Shown: piece after piece, positions 40,140 to 48,568 of the stretch
How the letters are laid out: each line of letters begins with the position of its first letter
How positions within the stretch are numbered: position 1 is the first letter of the stretch
Assembly (NCBI GenBank): GCA_001270045.2
Contig: DF970686.1
Coordinates: 124,001 to 188,000 of the forward strand
Source of the DNA: Bacteroidales bacterium 6E
GTDB lineage: Bacteria; Bacteroidota; Bacteroidia; Bacteroidales; Prolixibacteraceae
Direction of reading: 5' to 3'
DNA length: 64,000 nt
The notes under the pieces: generated by a model
Told to the model about the DNA's origin: nothing
What the model saw: only the letters and a program-made list of their open reading frames with translations
The model's database searches: none
Position numbers and translations under genes: made by a program

Positions 40140-42368
40140 TTAAAATCCAGTATTCTGATTCAGGTTCGGATTGGCACCTACATCGGCTGCCGGCAGTGGG
40201 AACAGGTTGTATTTCTCTTCAACACCGGTTCCGTCCTTAACGCCACCTTTCCATTCCCATAAGTAAGAATTACCCGTCAGTTTTCCGAATCTCACGAGGT
40301 CGGTCCTGCGGTGACATTCCCAGTAGAGTTCGCGGGCACGTTCATCAAGGATAAAGTCAAGGTTGAGATCACCATCGGTGATGTTTCCGCCGTTGTCTCC
40401 ATAAGCCCTTACCCTCAATGCGTTGATATACTGTAAGGCTTCACTGCGTGAACCACCTGTACCACCCCTGAGGACGGCTTCGGCATACATCAGGTAGGCG
40501 TCAGCCAGCCTGAACATCGGGAAATCGTTGTCAACATGGGTAGGATTGGATCCCGCCTGACCTTCCCTGGTTACATTTTTCCATTTGGTGACAGCATACC
40601 CATTGGTAAACTCGAACAGGTCTGCAATTTCCAGGGTTTGACCACTGGTATGGAACATGGCCCGTCCATCGGTGCTGTATCTTTCGATGGTGTAAGTATA
40701 ATCAGGAGTACCCACCTGGATACGTACCATGTATTTACCCATTTCAGCAACAGGAATGTTGGCTCCACCATATTCCATATTACCATTCAGACCATCGTCA
40801 CCGAAGTTGATATCCCATCCACCGTTAGCCCTGAATTTGATTTCACCGGCTTTCAGTTCAACTATGGCTGTCCATTCATGTGTGGCAGCATCAAATGTCA
40901 TTGGAGTATCTCCATCCCATCCCAGCGGGGTTGCCGAACCGATCATACCCCAGGTAACCTTCAGCATGGAGTAAGTCATCGTGTTCAGGTCGACATTCAC
41001 TTTATATACACCAGCCTCAACAGGAATATTGGCCCCATTGGCCTCCAGGGTTCCGTCACCACCGTCGTCTCCCCAGTTGAGATCCCAGTTTGGACCGGCG
41101 GTAAATTTGAATTCCGAATTTGCGCTGAAATAGATGTAAGCTTCATATCTGTCGTCAGAACTCACCGAGGCGAGTTGTGGCGCATTGGCCGGATCCCAGT
41201 CACCATCGCTGTATCCACTGGCCTTTTGATAACCTCCGGGTGCATAGATTACAGGATAATTTTTGGCACTCTTGAGAGAAACCTGTGCACTCTTCAGGAG
41301 GTCAAGGTTATAGAATTTACCAACGAACTGTTTGGTAACGCGTAAACCACCCCAGCCGCCCCCGGGAACGCCGAAAGCATCGCGGTTCATGTCACCACCA
41401 ATGGCTGCCTGAACAATAAAGGTAGTACCACCCCATGTACGTGCATTGTTTCCATCGAATGTAATCGGGAAAATTACTTCACCCGAACGGTGGTTGTCGG
41501 CAAGGAAGAGATATTCATACTTACTGTCGAGCTGGTATCCGGCACCAATCACTTTTTTAAGATAGGTAATGGCCTCGGTATACTTGGGTTGTCCGGTATA
41601 AACCTGGGCATTCATGTATAATTTCGAAAGAAGCATCCAGGCTGCTGCCTTATCGGCACGTCCATATTCATTTGATTTAGGATCTGCCAATTGGGCTTCA
41701 ATTTCGAGAAGTTCCGATTCAACATAGTTAAACAGGTCAGACCTGCTGATCTGTTGTGGGAAGAAGGAACCCACCTTGTCGTTTTCGGTAACGAATGGAA
41801 CATTTCCAAACAGGTCGATGGCATGCCAGTAACTCAAGGCGCGCAGATAGCGGGCCTCAGCACGAAACATTTCGATATCTGTTCTTACGTTACCGGAAAT
41901 TCCTCTTTCATCCAGTTTTTCAGGTGTAGTTTCCCTGATAAACTCATTGGTGGCAGAAATCTGGTAGAATACCCTATAGTAGAACGCGCTGATAAAACCA
42001 TCCGTCGAGGTCCAGTCAATGTCATGGAAATCACGGAGCGTTGCGTCATTCCATCCGATAACAGCCTCATCGGTAGGAAGTTGCTGATGGTAGAAGTAAC
42101 CGCGCAGGTACTGCCCGAAACCTTCATCCAATCCACTGATGTCGCCCTGCCCGGCAGGCCCTTGCTGTCCGCTCATCGACAAACCGGCATACAACTTTGC
42201 AAGCACCATTTTGTAGTTTTCAGGCTTTTTGTAAACATCAGCCGAAGTGACTACATCCGGGTCAAGAGGCAAAGTGTCCAGATCATCAATACATCCGGTA
42301 AAGGCAAACATAAACGCCAATACCGCTGTCAACAGATATTTTGTATTTTTCCTAATCATCTTATTCAT
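40140..42368 (-). CDS. SusD/RagB-like glycan-binding lipoprotein with inserted SusE-type tandem
   Basis: A SusD-family surface lipoprotein (lipobox AFTGC, Cys about residue 24) that caps the SusC channel. The TPR-rich N-terminal part (ATNEFIRETTPEKL, ARYLRALSYWHAIDLFGN) and the C-terminal part (FRLADAYLMYAEAV, LDERARELYWECHRRTDLVRFGKL) are standard RagB/SusD. Total length, about 742, exceeds the usual 500-600 because residues about 368-563 are a foreign block. Its two modules (PNWDLNWGDDGGDGTLE and GWDINFGDDGLNGNMEYGG) are paralogous to the starch-binding modules of the neighbouring SusE-like protein. I chose the ATG at 42368 (MNKMIRKN), just after the SusC stop; the frame from 42389 would overlap susC. 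Confidence 0.93.
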   Translation of the reverse strand: MNKMIRKNTKYLLTAVLAFMFAFTGCIDDLDTLPLDPDVVTSADVYKKPENYKMVLAKLYAGLSMSGQQGPAGQGDISGLDEGFGQYLRGYFYHQQLPTDEAVIGWNDATLRDFHDIDWTSTDGFISAFYYRVFYQISATNEFIRETTPEKLDERGISGNVRTDIEMFRAEARYLRALSYWHAIDLFGNVPFVTENDKVGSFFPQQISRSDLFNYVESELLEIEAQLADPKSNEYGRADKAAAWMLLSKLYMNAQVYTGQPKYTEAITYLKKVIGAGYQLDSKYEYLFLADNHRSGEVIFPITFDGNNARTWGGTTFIVQAAIGGDMNRDAFGVPGGGWGGLRVTKQFVGKFYNLDLLKSAQVSLKSAKNYPVIYAPGGYQKASGYSDGDWDPANAPQLASVSSDDRYEAYIYFSANSEFKFTAGPNWDLNWGDDGGDGTLEANGANIPVEAGVYKVNVDLNTMTYSMLKVTWGMIGSATPLGWDGDTPMTFDAATHEWTAIVELKAGEIKFRANGGWDINFGDDGLNGNMEYGGANIPVAEMGKYMVRIQVGTPDYTYTIERYSTDGRAMFHTSGQTLEIADLFEFTNGYAVTKWKNVTREGQAGSNPTHVDNDFPMFRLADAYLMYAEAVLRGGTGGSRSEALQYINALRVRAYGDNGGNITDGDLNLDFILDERARELYWECHRRTDLVRFGKLTGNSYLWEWKGGVKDGTGVEEKYNLFPLPAADVGANPNLNQNTGF

Positions 42369-42378
42369 TGTTAATCTG

Positions 42379-45369
42379 TTAAAAATCAATATTTACACCA
42401 AACACCAGCGTTCGTGGCCGCGGGTAAAGATTGTTGTCAATACCTCCGCTAACTTCGGGATCCATACCTTTGTATTTCGTGAATGTGGCTACATTCTGCA
42501 GGGTAGAGTAAACCCTCATGTTGACCTTCTCTCCGAATAGTTGTCCAAGGGTATAGCCCAGTGAGATATTGTCGATCTTAAAGAATGAGGCATTGGTCAC
42601 ATAATAGTCAGTGAAGTATTTCGGGTTTTCAAAACCTGAATCAAAAACATTGGTGTTCAAGTTGTTCAGGTATCCTGCCGAATTGTAGAGGTTATTATAG
42701 GTAGCACCACCCGAGAAAACGTTATTGTATACGTAGTTGCCATAATTACCGCGACCGGAAGCATAGAAATCCCAGTTCTTGTAATTCAGCTTGGTAGTCA
42801 GACCCATAAAGAAATCGGGGGCTGCCTTTTCATACCTGTAACGGTCATCATCTGAGATCCTTCCATCCTTGTTGCGGTCGACATACAGGCCTTCAACGGG
42901 TTTCCCGTTTTCATCGTATACCTGTTCATAAACAAAGAAGGAGTTGGCCGGGTAACCGACACTGTGTATCTGGATATTGTTACCGACACCTCCTGAAATT
43001 CCACCGGTGAATACCCCCAGATAGGTGGGATCGTCAGAGGCAGTCAGCTTGGTGATCTCATTTTCGTTATAGGAAACGTTAAATCCAAGATCCCATGTAA
43101 AATCGGTAGTTTGTACAGGTATTGTGTTCAGGGTAAACTCCAGACCGCGGTTTTCGAGGTTACCGACGTTGGTCAGCAACATGTTGGTCAGGTTGGTACC
43201 TGCTGGAACCGGGATAAAGTTGATCAGGTCGTCGGTCAGGCGCTGGTATGCATCAATGGTACCGTAAATCCTGCCGTTGGCAAATCCGAAGTCGAGACCA
43301 ATGTTATAAGTGGTAGTCTCTTCCCATTTGATGTTGGCATCGTACCCTTCGGCACGATAAGTATTATACCATGTATTTCCAAACATGTACTGTGAGTAAT
43401 CGTCACCCATTGTATATCGTGGCAGGTAAGGATAATCATTGTCGGTAATGTTCTGCTGACCAGTGATTCCATAACCCAGACGAAGTTTGAGGTCAGAGAT
43501 GGCGGTTACATCTTTCAGGAATCCCTCTTCCTTGATCCTCCATGCCAAAGCAAGAGACGGGAAGACACCCCAGCGTGTATCGGGCGAGAACCTTGAGGAT
43601 CCGTCCTGACGTACGGTAGCGGTGAATAGATAGCGGTTCTTGAATGAATAGTTGAGTCGGCCAAAGAATGAAACCAGATAGTTTTCGGTTTCATAATCGG
43701 TATCCTGGCGGGTTACGGTTTTCCTGTAGTTTGTCTCCAGGGTTTCGCCGGCCCTCCAGAAGTGCTGCCATGAATAACCCACCATCGCGTCAATCCTGCT
43801 GTCGATGGATGTAAGATCCTTCACATAATTGAGATAGAAATCAAGCAGGCTGTTCTTTTTTTCCTGAGTATAATTATTCCTGGTCCCGCCGCCGTTTACC
43901 TTGTCATAGTTACCGGGGTATGTTTCCGGACGGATGATGCTTCCTTCGCTGTTTGACATGTCAAAACCCAGGTTCAGGTTAGCTCTCAGTTCAGGAAGAA
44001 AATGCAAACGATAATCAAGCTGGATGTTACCCAGGCCTCTGCGAACATTTGCCTGATCATCGGTCATCATCAATTGGGCCATAGGGTTGATTGGTGCGAT
44101 TGAAATCGGGTCACCGTCATTGTTCAGCCAGGTAAAATATCCGCCAAAAGGTTTGGCCGGGTCATACTTGGTATTCCCCGAAGCAAAAATTGTCTGCGTT
44201 GGGTCAAAACTTACCGCTGTGCCAATGGCTCCTCGGTTGGCAAACTGGTTCTCGTTATACATTCCCTTAAGGTTGACATTAACCCTCAGGTGATCCTGGA
44301 AGAGGCTTGGATTGATGGCGATTGCACCGGTATAGCGGGTCAATCCATCGGTCAGGAGAATGCCTTCCTCATCAGAGTAGCCAACAGATACACGGAAAGG
44401 TACCTCAGCCAGGCTTCCGGTAAGGCTGACATTATGGTCGTGACTTACAGCCGTCTGGTAAATTTCATCTTGCCAGAAAGTGTTGGACGAACCAACCAAC
44501 CCCTTGGCATTCGGATTGTTTGCATATCTTTCATTAATCATGGATGCAAACTCGGAAGCCGAGAGAACGTCAATTGATTCGCTCTTGTTACCCACTGAAA
44601 CAAAGCCATTATAGGAGACTTTCATCGGTCGGCCCCTTTGTCCGGTTTTGGTGGTAATAATGATAACCCCGTTGGATGCGCGGCTACCGTAGATTGCGGT
44701 TGCGGAAGCATCCTTCAGGACCGTAAAGGTTTCGATGTCAGATGGATGGATGGTACTCAGCGGGTTACGCATACCTGACACACCATCATTGTCAACTGGC
44801 ACACCATCAATAACGAACAACGGATCGTTGCTGGCAGAAAGGGAAGAACCACCCCTGATACGGATGGTAGCCCCTTCACCGGGAGCACCACCGCCATTGG
44901 TGATCTGTACACCGGCAATCTTACCGGAAACGAGTTCCTGCGGAGATGTGATGGCGCCCCTGTTAAAATCCGAAGCCGATACCGCCTGGACCGAACCAGT
45001 GGCATCCTCCTTTTTGGTGGTACCATATCCAATGGCAATTACCTCTTCGAGGCCAATGACATCGGGTGCTAAAGCAATATTATACACTGCGCCTGTAACC
45101 GGAACTTCCTGGGAGGTCATACCCACAAATGAAAACTGCAGCGTCTGTGCATCAGACGGGACAGTCAGTGAAAATTCACCGTCAAAGTTGGTAATCGTAC
45201 CGATGGTAGTCCCCTTTACAATAACCGTTACCCCGGGAATGGGCTCACCGGTGTTTTTCTCCGTGACCCGTCCGGTAACCGTTTTTTGCTGAGCATACAC
45301 CATGCTGGTAAGCAGTAGTGTTCCCAACAGCAAAAAGACTTTTACATTTTTAAGAACAACATTCATCAT
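42379..45369 (-). CDS. SusC/RagA-like TonB-dependent outer-membrane transporter
   Basis: A 996-residue TonB-dependent porin. After a signal peptide ending VYAQQ come a carboxypeptidase-regulatory-like domain (VTGRVTEKNTGEPIPGVTV, residues 30-115), the plug (GKIAGVQITNGGGAPGEG; SASNDPLFVIDGVPV; LKDASATAIYGSRASNGV near 215) and a 22-strand barrel ending VFGVNIDF with terminal Phe. It imports maltooligosaccharides bound by SusD. It is the first gene of the susC-susD-susE operon (10-12 bp spacings) and is divergent from the LacI gene. A LacI-type operator lies 145 bp upstream of its start. The glucan specificity is inferred from the neighbours. Confidence 0.95.
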   Translation of the reverse strand: MMNVVLKNVKVFLLLGTLLLTSMVYAQQKTVTGRVTEKNTGEPIPGVTVIVKGTTIGTITNFDGEFSLTVPSDAQTLQFSFVGMTSQEVPVTGAVYNIALAPDVIGLEEVIAIGYGTTKKEDATGSVQAVSASDFNRGAITSPQELVSGKIAGVQITNGGGAPGEGATIRIRGGSSLSASNDPLFVIDGVPVDNDGVSGMRNPLSTIHPSDIETFTVLKDASATAIYGSRASNGVIIITTKTGQRGRPMKVSYNGFVSVGNKSESIDVLSASEFASMINERYANNPNAKGLVGSSNTFWQDEIYQTAVSHDHNVSLTGSLAEVPFRVSVGYSDEEGILLTDGLTRYTGAIAINPSLFQDHLRVNVNLKGMYNENQFANRGAIGTAVSFDPTQTIFASGNTKYDPAKPFGGYFTWLNNDGDPISIAPINPMAQLMMTDDQANVRRGLGNIQLDYRLHFLPELRANLNLGFDMSNSEGSIIRPETYPGNYDKVNGGGTRNNYTQEKKNSLLDFYLNYVKDLTSIDSRIDAMVGYSWQHFWRAGETLETNYRKTVTRQDTDYETENYLVSFFGRLNYSFKNRYLFTATVRQDGSSRFSPDTRWGVFPSLALAWRIKEEGFLKDVTAISDLKLRLGYGITGQQNITDNDYPYLPRYTMGDDYSQYMFGNTWYNTYRAEGYDANIKWEETTTYNIGLDFGFANGRIYGTIDAYQRLTDDLINFIPVPAGTNLTNMLLTNVGNLENRGLEFTLNTIPVQTTDFTWDLGFNVSYNENEITKLTASDDPTYLGVFTGGISGGVGNNIQIHSVGYPANSFFVYEQVYDENGKPVEGLYVDRNKDGRISDDDRYRYEKAAPDFFMGLTTKLNYKNWDFYASGRGNYGNYVYNNVFSGGATYNNLYNSAGYLNNLNTNVFDSGFENPKYFTDYYVTNASFFKIDNISLGYTLGQLFGEKVNMRVYSTLQNVATFTKYKGMDPEVSGGIDNNLYPRPRTLVFGVNIDF

Positions 45370-45675
45370 AAGTAAATTTGATGTTTTTAATTAGAACTTT
45401 TTACATTCAAAAATTGCATTCATTTAATCAGTCAGTTATAGCAAAAACACTTATTCTTCAGCGAATTTATAACTTCTTACAATTAGATTTACAACGGTTT
45501 AAGCCAATCCGTTCCGCAAACGATTGCGGTGACGTTTGCATGAAATATGTTTTACAACATATCGGTACTGTTCGGTATACTTTAGCCCTTTCTGAAGTGA
45601 TAAACTTTTCCATTAAAACCAACAAGTTTTCAGCCAAAAAACCTATTTTTATGAACTATAGATTTCCCGGAAAGT
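45370..45675. other. 306-bp divergent control region of the alpha-glucan locus
   Basis: It lies between susC (minus) and the lacI-type gene (plus). It contains the LacI-type operator at 45514-45529 and a second partial half-site (ACGTTTGCA, near 45532-45540). I could not identify a perfect TAnnTTTG box for either gene; the nearest plus-strand candidate is TACTTTAG near 45577. No ORF is convincing here. Confidence 0.65.
45514..45529. promoter_or_regulatory. LacI-family operator, susC/lacI intergenic
   Basis: CCGCAAACGATTGCGG has six-base perfect arms around a central CG, the classical form of LacI/GalR operators. It shares the 12-base core CAAACGATTGCG with the site at 46709-46724. It lies 146 bp before the lacI start and 145 bp from the susC start. 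Confidence 0.82.
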
Positions 45676-46692
45676 ATGAAGGGCAACCAGGTCACCATAA
45701 AAGATATAGCAAAACAACTGGGTGTTTCACCGTCCACTGTATCAAGGGCCTTACAAGGCCATCCGGATATCAGTGAGGAAACCAAGCGTCAGGTTAACGA
45801 ACTGGCGTCAAAACTGAAATATCAGCCCAATGCCATTGCCCTTAGCCTGAAACATAAACGCACACGTATCATCGGTGTCATCATTCCGGAAATCGTACAT
45901 TTCTTTTTCTCATCCGTTATCAGCGGAATTGAGGATGTTGCCTATGATGCCGGATTCAATGTCATCATTTGTCAATCGAACGAAAAATTTGACCGCGAGC
46001 TTTCAAACCTGAATACCTTGCTGGCCCAAAGGGTTGACGGCATATTGGTTTCCATTTCCAAAGAGACGACCGATTTCCAGCATCTGCACAGGGTGGTTGC
46101 ACAAAACATCCCCCTGGTTTTTTTCGACAGGATTGCTCCCGGAGTCCAGGCCAGTTCAGTAATTATCGATGATCATTATTCAGCTTATCAGGCCACCCGA
46201 CACATGACTGAGGCGGGAAGAAAGCGAATTGCCCATTTTGCAGGCCCACAAAACCTTTCCATAAGCCATAACCGGAAGGAGGGATATCTCAAGGCACTTC
46301 AGGATTCGCAGATTGATCCTGATCCATCCCTCATTGTTGAAGCCGACAATTTTGAGAAAGCCAGAATGGCTGTCATCAACTTTATACATACGGGTAATAT
46401 CCCCGATGGCATATTTGCCGTAAATGACATAACGGCCATCGGAGCCATGAAAACCCTGCAGAAACATGGATACAGTGTACCGGAAGACGTTGCCGTGGTC
46501 GGGTTTTCTGACGGACGATTTTCGGCAATTACCGAGCCCCCTCTCAGTTCGGTTGACCAACATGGATATGAAATGGGAATCATTGCAACAGAGATGCTTC
46601 TCAAACAAATATTGGAAGATGCCGGGAACAATTCAACGGAGACAAGAGTCCTGAGGGGCGACCTGATCATCCGGGGATCTTCAAAAATTTAA
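45676..46692 (+). CDS. LacI-family transcriptional regulator of the alpha-glucan locus
   Basis: The N-terminal LacI helix-turn-helix and hinge are clear (VTIKDIAKQLGVSPSTVSRA at residues 6-25, with hinge KLKYQPNAIALSLK). A periplasmic-binding-protein-like effector domain fills residues about 60-338 (IIGVIIPEIVHFFFSSVISG, DGIFAVNDITAIGAMK). The effector is likely a maltose-type sugar or phosphorylated sugar, inferred from context. It is transcribed divergently from susC and in line with the transporter, the GH65-like gene and the SusA-like gene. Two matching operators (45514-45529, 46709-46724) lie at the promoters it would control. Bacteroides sus uses SusR instead; LacI control of such loci is known in flavobacteria. 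Confidence 0.93.
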   Translation: MKGNQVTIKDIAKQLGVSPSTVSRALQGHPDISEETKRQVNELASKLKYQPNAIALSLKHKRTRIIGVIIPEIVHFFFSSVISGIEDVAYDAGFNVIICQSNEKFDRELSNLNTLLAQRVDGILVSISKETTDFQHLHRVVAQNIPLVFFDRIAPGVQASSVIIDDHYSAYQATRHMTEAGRKRIAHFAGPQNLSISHNRKEGYLKALQDSQIDPDPSLIVEADNFEKARMAVINFIHTGNIPDGIFAVNDITAIGAMKTLQKHGYSVPEDVAVVGFSDGRFSAITEPPLSSVDQHGYEMGIIATEMLLKQILEDAGNNSTETRVLRGDLIIRGSSKI

Positions 46693-46708
46693 TTTTTTTT
46701 CATTGCCA

Positions 46709-46724
46709 GCGCAATCGTTTGAAA
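46709..46724. promoter_or_regulatory. LacI-family operator upstream of the sugar transporter gene
   Basis: GCGCAATCGTTTGAAA; its reverse strand contains CAAACGATTGCG, identical over 12 bases to the core of the site at 45514-45529. It lies 17 bp after the lacI stop and about 56 bp upstream of the -33 element of the transporter promoter, an upstream position that would suit an activating role. Confidence 0.75.
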
Positions 46725-46779
46725 TCAGGAAAATTGGCAACCCTTGCCATATTATTGGATTGCCTGGCCTCTTATCTGT

Positions 46780-46811
46780 TTGGTTTTTAAAGAATTCCTT
46801 TTATATATTTG
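46780..46811 (+). promoter_or_regulatory. Bacteroidota-type promoter of the transporter operon
   Basis: TTG at 46780-46782 (within TTTG) and TATATTTG at 46804-46811 are separated by 21 bp, a full match to the -33/-7 promoter pattern TTG-N19-21-TAnnTTTG. Transcription would start near 46818, about 84 bp before the preferred ATG at 46902, which argues for that start and against any upstream one. Confidence 0.72.
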
Positions 46812-46901
46812 TAGAAGCATTCATTCAGTCTTTTATAACTCAAACCCTCCATTCTGTCAATGACGCAGACTGCGTCAGCATATCTATTTAATACTGAATC
46901 A

Positions 46902-48440
46902 ATGAAAAGAAAACCTTCGTTAAGTTTTTGGCAGATTTGGAATATGAGTTTTGGGTTTCTGGGTATCCAGTTTGGATTTGCCCTTCAAAATGCCAATGTT
47001 TCCAGAATATTCCAAACCCTGGGGGGAGATGTTGACAGGCTGGCGGTATATTGGCTTGCCGCTCCGGTAACCGGTCTGGTCATACAACCTATCATCGGCC
47101 ATTACAGTGACAAAACCTGGAACAGGCTGGGACGTCGCCGTCCCTATTTTCTGGCCGGTGCACTACTTGCTTCCGCAGCACTTCTCTTCATGCCCAACTC
47201 ACCATCCCTGTGGGTTGCGGTGGGTATGCTATGGATCATGGACGGCTCGATCAATATTTCCATGGAGCCTTTCAGGGCTTTTGTGGGTGACATGCTCCCA
47301 TCAGAACAAAGGACAACCGGATTTGCCATGCAAAGCTTCTTCATCGGGACTGGCGCAGTGGTCGCTTCAGTATTGCCCTATGTGCTTGACCATTGGTTAG
47401 GCATTGCCAATGTGGCCGATCCTGGAGAAATACCACCGACCGTGAAATACTCCTTTTACATCGGTGGAACCGTTTTCCTGCTGGCCGTACTTTGGACCAT
47501 CTTCCGAACCAAGGAATACTCACCCGAACAACTCCATGAATTTGAGGAGTATGAGCGAAAACAGCTGAAGATTGAGAAAACCGTTGAAAGTAAAACTTCA
47601 GCGGAATTGATCCCGGCTTTTTATCGTAACGGTTCTATCGCGCTGATTGCCGGATTGCTCATCAGTTTTGTGGTGTTCAGGAATGATCTCGAAAAAGAGC
47701 TTTACATCGTGGGGGGTGGCCTGACCGTCTTTGGCATCCTGATGTTCATGACAGCCTTAATGACAAGCAGGAATGCCATCAAAAACGGGTTCGTGGAAAT
47801 TTTTACGGATATGGTGAATATGCCTGCCACCATGAAACAGTTGGCATTGGTCCAGTTCTTCACCTGGTTTGCCTTGTTCTCAATGTGGATTTATACCACA
47901 CCTGCCATTACAAGCCATGTTTATGGCACAAGCGACACATCTTCCGCAATCTATAATGAGGGTGCCAACTGGGTTGGGGTTTTGTTTGGAATCTATAACG
48001 GATTTTCCGCCATTGTGGCTTTCCTTTTGCCAGTCATCGCCCGGCACACCAGCAGGAAGTGGACCCATGCCATTGCCTTGGCCATCGGTGGTGTTTCCTT
48101 TCTTTCGTTCAGCATCATCAAAAGCCCGGAACTCCTGGTCGTCCCCATGCTCGGCATCGGTTTTGCCTGGGCAAGTATCCTTTCAATGCCCTATGCGATA
48201 TTGACTGGTTCACTGCCATCCAACAAAATGGGAACCTACATGGGTATTTTCAATTTCTTTATCGTGATCCCACAGATCCTGGCTGCCAGCATTCTTGGAT
48301 TTTTCATGCGTAAATACTTCGACGGCCAGGCCATTTATGCCCTGATAGCAGGAGGTATTTCCATGTTGATGGCTGCCTTCTCTGTATTTATCGTTAATGA
48401 CGTTGACAGTCATCTGGCACAAAAAAAGGATAACAGCTGA
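46902..48440 (+). CDS. MFS/GPH-type sugar transporter, SUC2-like, probable maltose importer
   Basis: A 512-residue inner-membrane transporter with about twelve hydrophobic segments. The loop between segments 2 and 3 has the GPH/SUC2 signature HYSDKTWNRLGRRRPYF near residue 62, and LVIQPIIG precedes it. A long cytoplasmic loop (EFEEYERKQLKIEKTVESKT) lies mid-protein. Relatives in Bacteroidota alpha-glucan loci import maltose or maltodextrins by cation symport. I chose the ATG at 46902 (MKRKPSLSFW), in agreement with the promoter at 46780-46811, rather than the frame start at 46860. It follows lacI and precedes the GH65-derived gene on the same strand. Confidence 0.9.
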   Translation: MKRKPSLSFWQIWNMSFGFLGIQFGFALQNANVSRIFQTLGGDVDRLAVYWLAAPVTGLVIQPIIGHYSDKTWNRLGRRRPYFLAGALLASAALLFMPNSPSLWVAVGMLWIMDGSINISMEPFRAFVGDMLPSEQRTTGFAMQSFFIGTGAVVASVLPYVLDHWLGIANVADPGEIPPTVKYSFYIGGTVFLLAVLWTIFRTKEYSPEQLHEFEEYERKQLKIEKTVESKTSAELIPAFYRNGSIALIAGLLISFVVFRNDLEKELYIVGGGLTVFGILMFMTALMTSRNAIKNGFVEIFTDMVNMPATMKQLALVQFFTWFALFSMWIYTTPAITSHVYGTSDTSSAIYNEGANWVGVLFGIYNGFSAIVAFLLPVIARHTSRKWTHAIALAIGGVSFLSFSIIKSPELLVVPMLGIGFAWASILSMPYAILTGSLPSNKMGTYMGIFNFFIVIPQILAASILGFFMRKYFDGQAIYALIAGGISMLMAAFSVFIVNDVDSHLAQKKDNS

Positions 48441-48568
48441 CAATCCCATCCATCTAAAGGAACAGGCCTGAAAATCTTAATGCCTTTTTCCTGCCGATCA
48501 ATGAGAAGTAGCGGCGCGAACATTTCCAGATGCAAAAATGACTGGTTCAACCTAAAATTAATTTTGAC

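Noticed and set aside
40536-41345. 269-codon plus-strand frame opposite susD
   Set aside because: Antisense to the SusD insert and flanks; no family features.
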